From the NCBI RefSeq assembly GCF_900102185.1, contig NZ_LT629690.1, positions 682,001 through 746,000 of the forward strand: a stretch of 64,000 bases of DNA. Reading direction: 5' to 3'. Origin of the DNA: Terriglobus roseus (GTDB lineage: Bacteria; Acidobacteriota; Terriglobia; Terriglobales; Acidobacteriaceae). A program made the position numbers and the translations under genes. Shown here piece by piece: positions 61,343-64,000 of this stretch. Below the pieces are notes generated by a model. It saw only the letters and a list, made by a program, of their open reading frames with translations. It was not told where the DNA came from and did not search any database. Numbering within the stretch: the first letter of the stretch is position 1; every line of letters begins with the position of its first letter.

Positions 61343-62332
61343 TTAGAAGCGGAGACCGAAGGTAACCGGGATGTAGCCGGTGTGACGACGGTTGAAGGGG
61401 AAGAAGGGATCCTGCGCGAAGCCTTCATCCTTGATGGGCACCCAGTGGTAGCGCGCGTCTACGAAGAGGCGTTCGCTGGAAAACTCGCTGAGTTTGTAGG
61501 TGAGACCGAAGCCGACGTTCCAGCCGAAGGCGTTGGCGCTATACGAATCGAAGTTGTATGTGCTGTAGAAGGTCTGGCAATAGTAGTAATTGCAACCTGT
61601 TTGCGCGGTGGGCAGCGTGAAGTTGGTGCTCTTGCGATACCAGCCACCACCGCCTGTCACGTAAGCGCCCATCTTGCTGCGCGGATCCGAGAAGTTGACG
61701 ATGGGGTTCACCGTCAACGAAAGCACGTGCGCATTGGCGTCGAAACCGGCTAGGTCGTTCGGGCCGTAACCGTATTGCTCAATGTAGTTCAGTACGTTGT
61801 TGTACTCGTAGTTGATGGCTCCGCCGGTGACGCCCATGCGGTCATAGTGGAACTCGCCGAGGACGCCGAACATGCGGTTGAAGTTCCATCCACCACCGAA
61901 AGCAACCGTCCAGCTAGGGGTGTAGTACTTTGCCGTGTCGCCGGTGGGGACGGTCATGCCAGCGCCTGCCATGAAGGCGATTTTTGTCGAACCATCAGCA
62001 TTGTGCAGGTGGTCCTGATAGCGCGAACGTCCGTACGAGCGGCGTCCCGGAGGCGGCTGTGTGCCGGTGTCAAAGTGCAACGACGCGGAGGGATCTGCCG
62101 CTGCAATCGCATCATCTGAGCTGCTGCTGATGCCGGAAGGCTGGTAGTGGAAGTCGTCTGAGGAGACGCTGACAGCATTGGGATTGAAGAGGGGAGCTGG
62201 CGTGAGGGATTTTGGGGTGTCCGGTGTCGATGGGCCTGCAGCCAAGGCGGTTGGAGCAAGCGAAATCGCTGACAGAGCCACCGCTGCAGCACAGAGGCCA
62301 TGAAGATAAAAGGACCGTTTCATAGGGATCAC
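61343..62332 (-). CDS. Outer-membrane beta-barrel protein
   Basis: 329 residues from GTG 62332 (AGGAG 4 bases upstream), or ATG 62323. Signal peptide (AAAVALSAISLAPTALA), Pro/Ser-rich linker, then a barrel: FMAGAGMTVPTGDTA, alternating Tyr/aromatic strands and the C-terminal IPVTFGLRF ending in Phe, the usual barrel-assembly signal. OmpA/porin-like; function unknown. Confidence 0.82.
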   Translation of the reverse strand: MIPMKRSFYLHGLCAAAVALSAISLAPTALAAGPSTPDTPKSLTPAPLFNPNAVSVSSDDFHYQPSGISSSSDDAIAAADPSASLHFDTGTQPPPGRRSYGRSRYQDHLHNADGSTKIAFMAGAGMTVPTGDTAKYYTPSWTVAFGGGWNFNRMFGVLGEFHYDRMGVTGGAINYEYNNVLNYIEQYGYGPNDLAGFDANAHVLSLTVNPIVNFSDPRSKMGAYVTGGGGWYRKSTNFTLPTAQTGCNYYYCQTFYSTYNFDSYSANAFGWNVGFGLTYKLSEFSSERLFVDARYHWVPIKDEGFAQDPFFPFNRRHTGYIPVTFGLRF

Positions 62333-62507
62333 TGAACTCCTGTAAGTAAAGCCGTGCGTATGTCAGAAACACGCTTGTTTCGATTTAGTTGTGGGACGCT
62401 CCGTGCGCCATTTTGGCTTCCTGAGAATTTAGATGCTTCTGGAGGGATAAACCCACGGATTTTCGGGATGGGGGTGCTTTGAGCATTTTCATCGCCCAAA
62501 ATGCATG

Positions 62508-62535
62508 ATGCCCAGGTGGGTTTTCACCTGGGCAT
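62508..62535 (-). terminator. Hairpin downstream of mqnC
   Basis: ATGCCCAGGTG (62508-62518) pairs perfectly with CACCTGGGCAT (62525-62535) around a 6-base loop, 10 bases beyond the mqnC stop on the minus strand. A short T run (gcatttt) follows. Confidence 0.7.
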
Positions 62536-62545
62536 CTGAATCGGA

Positions 62546-63592
62546 TTAATTCAGGAAGTAAGTGGTGTAGAGGGTGTCGCGCTGCACTGGTTTGAAGCCT
62601 GCTCCGCGGATGATGCGGCGAAGCTCCTCTTCCGTGGTGCAGTTGGCGGTGCCTGCCGCCTTGACCACGTTTTCTTCCAGCATGACGGAACCAACATCGT
62701 TGCCGCCGAAGCGGAGGCCCATCTGCAGCACCTTCAGGCCCTGCGTGACCCACGAACTTTGCACGTTGTTGATGTTGTCCAGGTACATGCGGCTGATGGC
62801 GAGAGTCTTCAGATATTCGACGCTCGTAGCTTCGTCCCATCCGCGACCACCGAGGGCGGTGTTGTGCGGCTGGAAGCTCCAGGGGATAAATGCGGTGAAG
62901 CCACCGGTTTCTTCCTGAAGCTGGCGTACCACTTCGAAGTGGTTCACGCGCTGCTCCATGGTTTCACCCACACCGAACATCATGGTGGCGGTGGTGCGCA
63001 TGCCGAGCGAGTGTGCCGTGCGATGGACGCTGACCCAGTCTTCTGTGCGGCACTTGAGGCGTGCGATGCGCTTGCGGACATCGTCGTCAAGAATCTCAGC
63101 GCCACCACCGGGGATGGACTGCAGACCTGCATCGCGCAGACGCATGATGGTGTCGCGCAGGCTGATTTCGCTGTACTCCGCAATGGCGAGGATTTCGCTG
63201 GCGGAGAGGCAGTGCAGCCAGATGTTGGGGAAGCGCGTCTTGATGCCGGTGAACAGCTTCTCAAACCAGTCGATCTTCAGGTCAGGGTGAATGCCGCCCT
63301 GCATCAGCACGCCGGTGCCGCCCATCTCTTCTGTTTCGCGAATCTTGTCGTAGATGGTGTCGAAGTCGAGGATGTATCCTTCGCTGGCGAGCTTGCCCTT
63401 CAGCGGACGATAGAACGCGCAGAAGGTGCAGTATTCCGTGCAGAAATTGGTGTAGTTGATGTTGCGGTCGATGATGTAGCTGACCACACCTTCGGGATGC
63501 AGGCGGCGGCGCACTGCGTCGGCTTCCATGCCGATGCCGATAAGGTCGTCTGAAGCGAAGCAGTCAAGGGCCTGTTGCCGCGTGATTCCCAT
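62546..63592 (-). CDS. mqnC: Cyclic dehypoxanthinyl futalosine synthase (radical SAM)
   Basis: 348 residues. Radical-SAM cluster motif CTEYCTFCAFYR (CxxxCxxC), then GVLMQGGIHPDL, LQSIPGGGAEIL, TATMMFGVGETMEQRV and PWSFQPHNTALGG. It performs a ring-closing step of the futalosine route to menaquinone. The related MqnE/CofH types remain an alternative, but the motifs fit MqnC best. Confidence 0.85.
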   Translation of the reverse strand: MGITRQQALDCFASDDLIGIGMEADAVRRRLHPEGVVSYIIDRNINYTNFCTEYCTFCAFYRPLKGKLASEGYILDFDTIYDKIRETEEMGGTGVLMQGGIHPDLKIDWFEKLFTGIKTRFPNIWLHCLSASEILAIAEYSEISLRDTIMRLRDAGLQSIPGGGAEILDDDVRKRIARLKCRTEDWVSVHRTAHSLGMRTTATMMFGVGETMEQRVNHFEVVRQLQEETGGFTAFIPWSFQPHNTALGGRGWDEATSVEYLKTLAISRMYLDNINNVQSSWVTQGLKVLQMGLRFGGNDVGSVMLEENVVKAAGTANCTTEEELRRIIRGAGFKPVQRDTLYTTYFLN

Positions 63593-63597
63593 GCTTT

Positions 63598-63795
63598 TTA
63601 GTTTACCGCTTGCTCACAGAGCTTGCAGAGAAGGGTGTGGCCCAGCATGGACTGGCGGCCTTCTTCTGTCTGTGTCCAGGGGCGGGATTGCCAGGGCGGA
63701 TCGTGGCGGACGTGCTGCGTGTGGCCGCAGGCGAGGTCGGCGATCCAGTGGCCTTCTTCGTCCTGATGGAAGCCGGTGATGGGCTGCGGGATCAT
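63598..63795 (-). CDS. DUF3565 domain protein
   Basis: 65 residues from ATG 63795, whose ATGA overlaps the stop of the upstream membrane protein. GFHQDEEGHWIADLACGHTQ, HVRHDPPWQSRPW and CKLC are characteristic; the Cys/His residues probably bind a metal. Function unknown. A longer start at 63852 would run through the upstream gene and is rejected. Confidence 0.85.
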   Translation of the reverse strand: MIPQPITGFHQDEEGHWIADLACGHTQHVRHDPPWQSRPWTQTEEGRQSMLGHTLLCKLCEQAVN

Positions 63796-64000
63796 GCGTG
63801 GCTGCCGAGCAGATGGATCAACGAGCCGTAGAGCACCAACAGGCAGATGCACAACACCACGAGGATAGAAATGAGCACTACCAGCAGCCGCATCTTCGCT
63901 GCCATCGCGTTCATCTGTTGTTTTGTGGCTGTGATCTGCGTTGCCTGTGCCTCGGTGATGGACCGTAGGCGCGCTACGTCAGACGAGAGATGGCCGAGGC
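63792..64000 (-). CDS. C-terminal part of a membrane protein, truncated by window edge
   Basis: A frame open to the right edge reads LGHLSSDVARLRSITEAQ, then QQMNAMAAKMRLLVVLISILVV and further hydrophobic residues, and ends GSLIHLLGSHA. One transmembrane helix near the C-terminus after a helical region. Its stop overlaps the DUF3565 start by 4 bases, which supports both. Too short to assign. Confidence 0.65.
   Translation of the reverse strand, partial: LGHLSSDVARLRSITEAQATQITATKQQMNAMAAKMRLLVVLISILVVLCICLLVLYGSLIHLLGSHA

Overview
The window looks like chromosome of an Acidobacteriota of the Terriglobia type (Terriglobus, Edaphobacter or Granulicella-like). The reasons are a TIGR03435-type soil-associated protein, FG-GAP and Ig-repeat surface proteins with a GC-rich coding style, and a futalosine-pathway MqnC. 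The genus is inferred; no search was possible.

Layout. (1) 1-2816 is the 3' part of a large FG-GAP/Ig-like surface protein. (2) 2947-40996 is one integrated mobile element of about 38 kb. It is bounded by a 46-bp perfect direct repeat of the 3' half of a tRNA-Ala(CGC) gene. The intact tRNA gene is at the right end (complement 40952-41027), beside an excisionase/tyrosine-integrase pair, and short repeats resembling integrase arm sites (TTATTGGCCCC) lie just inside both ends. (3) 41177-64000 is ordinary chromosome: an AlaX-type Ala-tRNA editing protein, class I FBPase, a GGDEF protein, aroC-def-fmt, an Ig/beta-helix surface protein, rsmB, MFS and LysR genes, a TIGR03435 protein, a TetR/NmrA pair, a PASTA protein, a CDF transporter, a serine hydrolase lipoprotein, an outer-membrane beta-barrel, mqnC and a DUF3565 protein.

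The element is packed with probable defence, stress and mobility genes. In order: a phage-like coiled-coil protein; a three-gene secreted/membrane operon ending in a caspase-like protease fused to an adenosine-deaminase-like domain that has lost most metal ligands; a ubiquitin-conjugation-like operon (MBL hydrolase, E2-E1 fusion, JAB peptidase) divergent from a WYL repressor whose start codon sits in a perfect palindrome; an imuA-imuB-dnaE2 mutasome with a small partner gene; a proteasome-like Ntn hydrolase and an SRAP protein; an operon of three P-loop ATPases (KAP, an Arg-Walker-A ATPase, and a large membrane AAA protein); a winged-helix replication-initiator-like gene carrying iteron-like repeats inside its coding sequence, followed by a second repeat array and an AT-rich stretch; an RHH protein; a tail-fibre-like protein with a Sec signal; a serine recombinase; and a compact unknown operon running into xis-int.

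The element has integration, possible replication and fibre genes, but no recognisable capsid, portal or terminase. It therefore looks more like an integrated plasmid or satellite-like element carrying defence cargo than a complete prophage. The best candidates for something undescribed are the caspase/pseudo-deaminase operon (5274-8890), the triple-ATPase operon (22763-27831), and the intragenic iteron-like origin (30162-31090).
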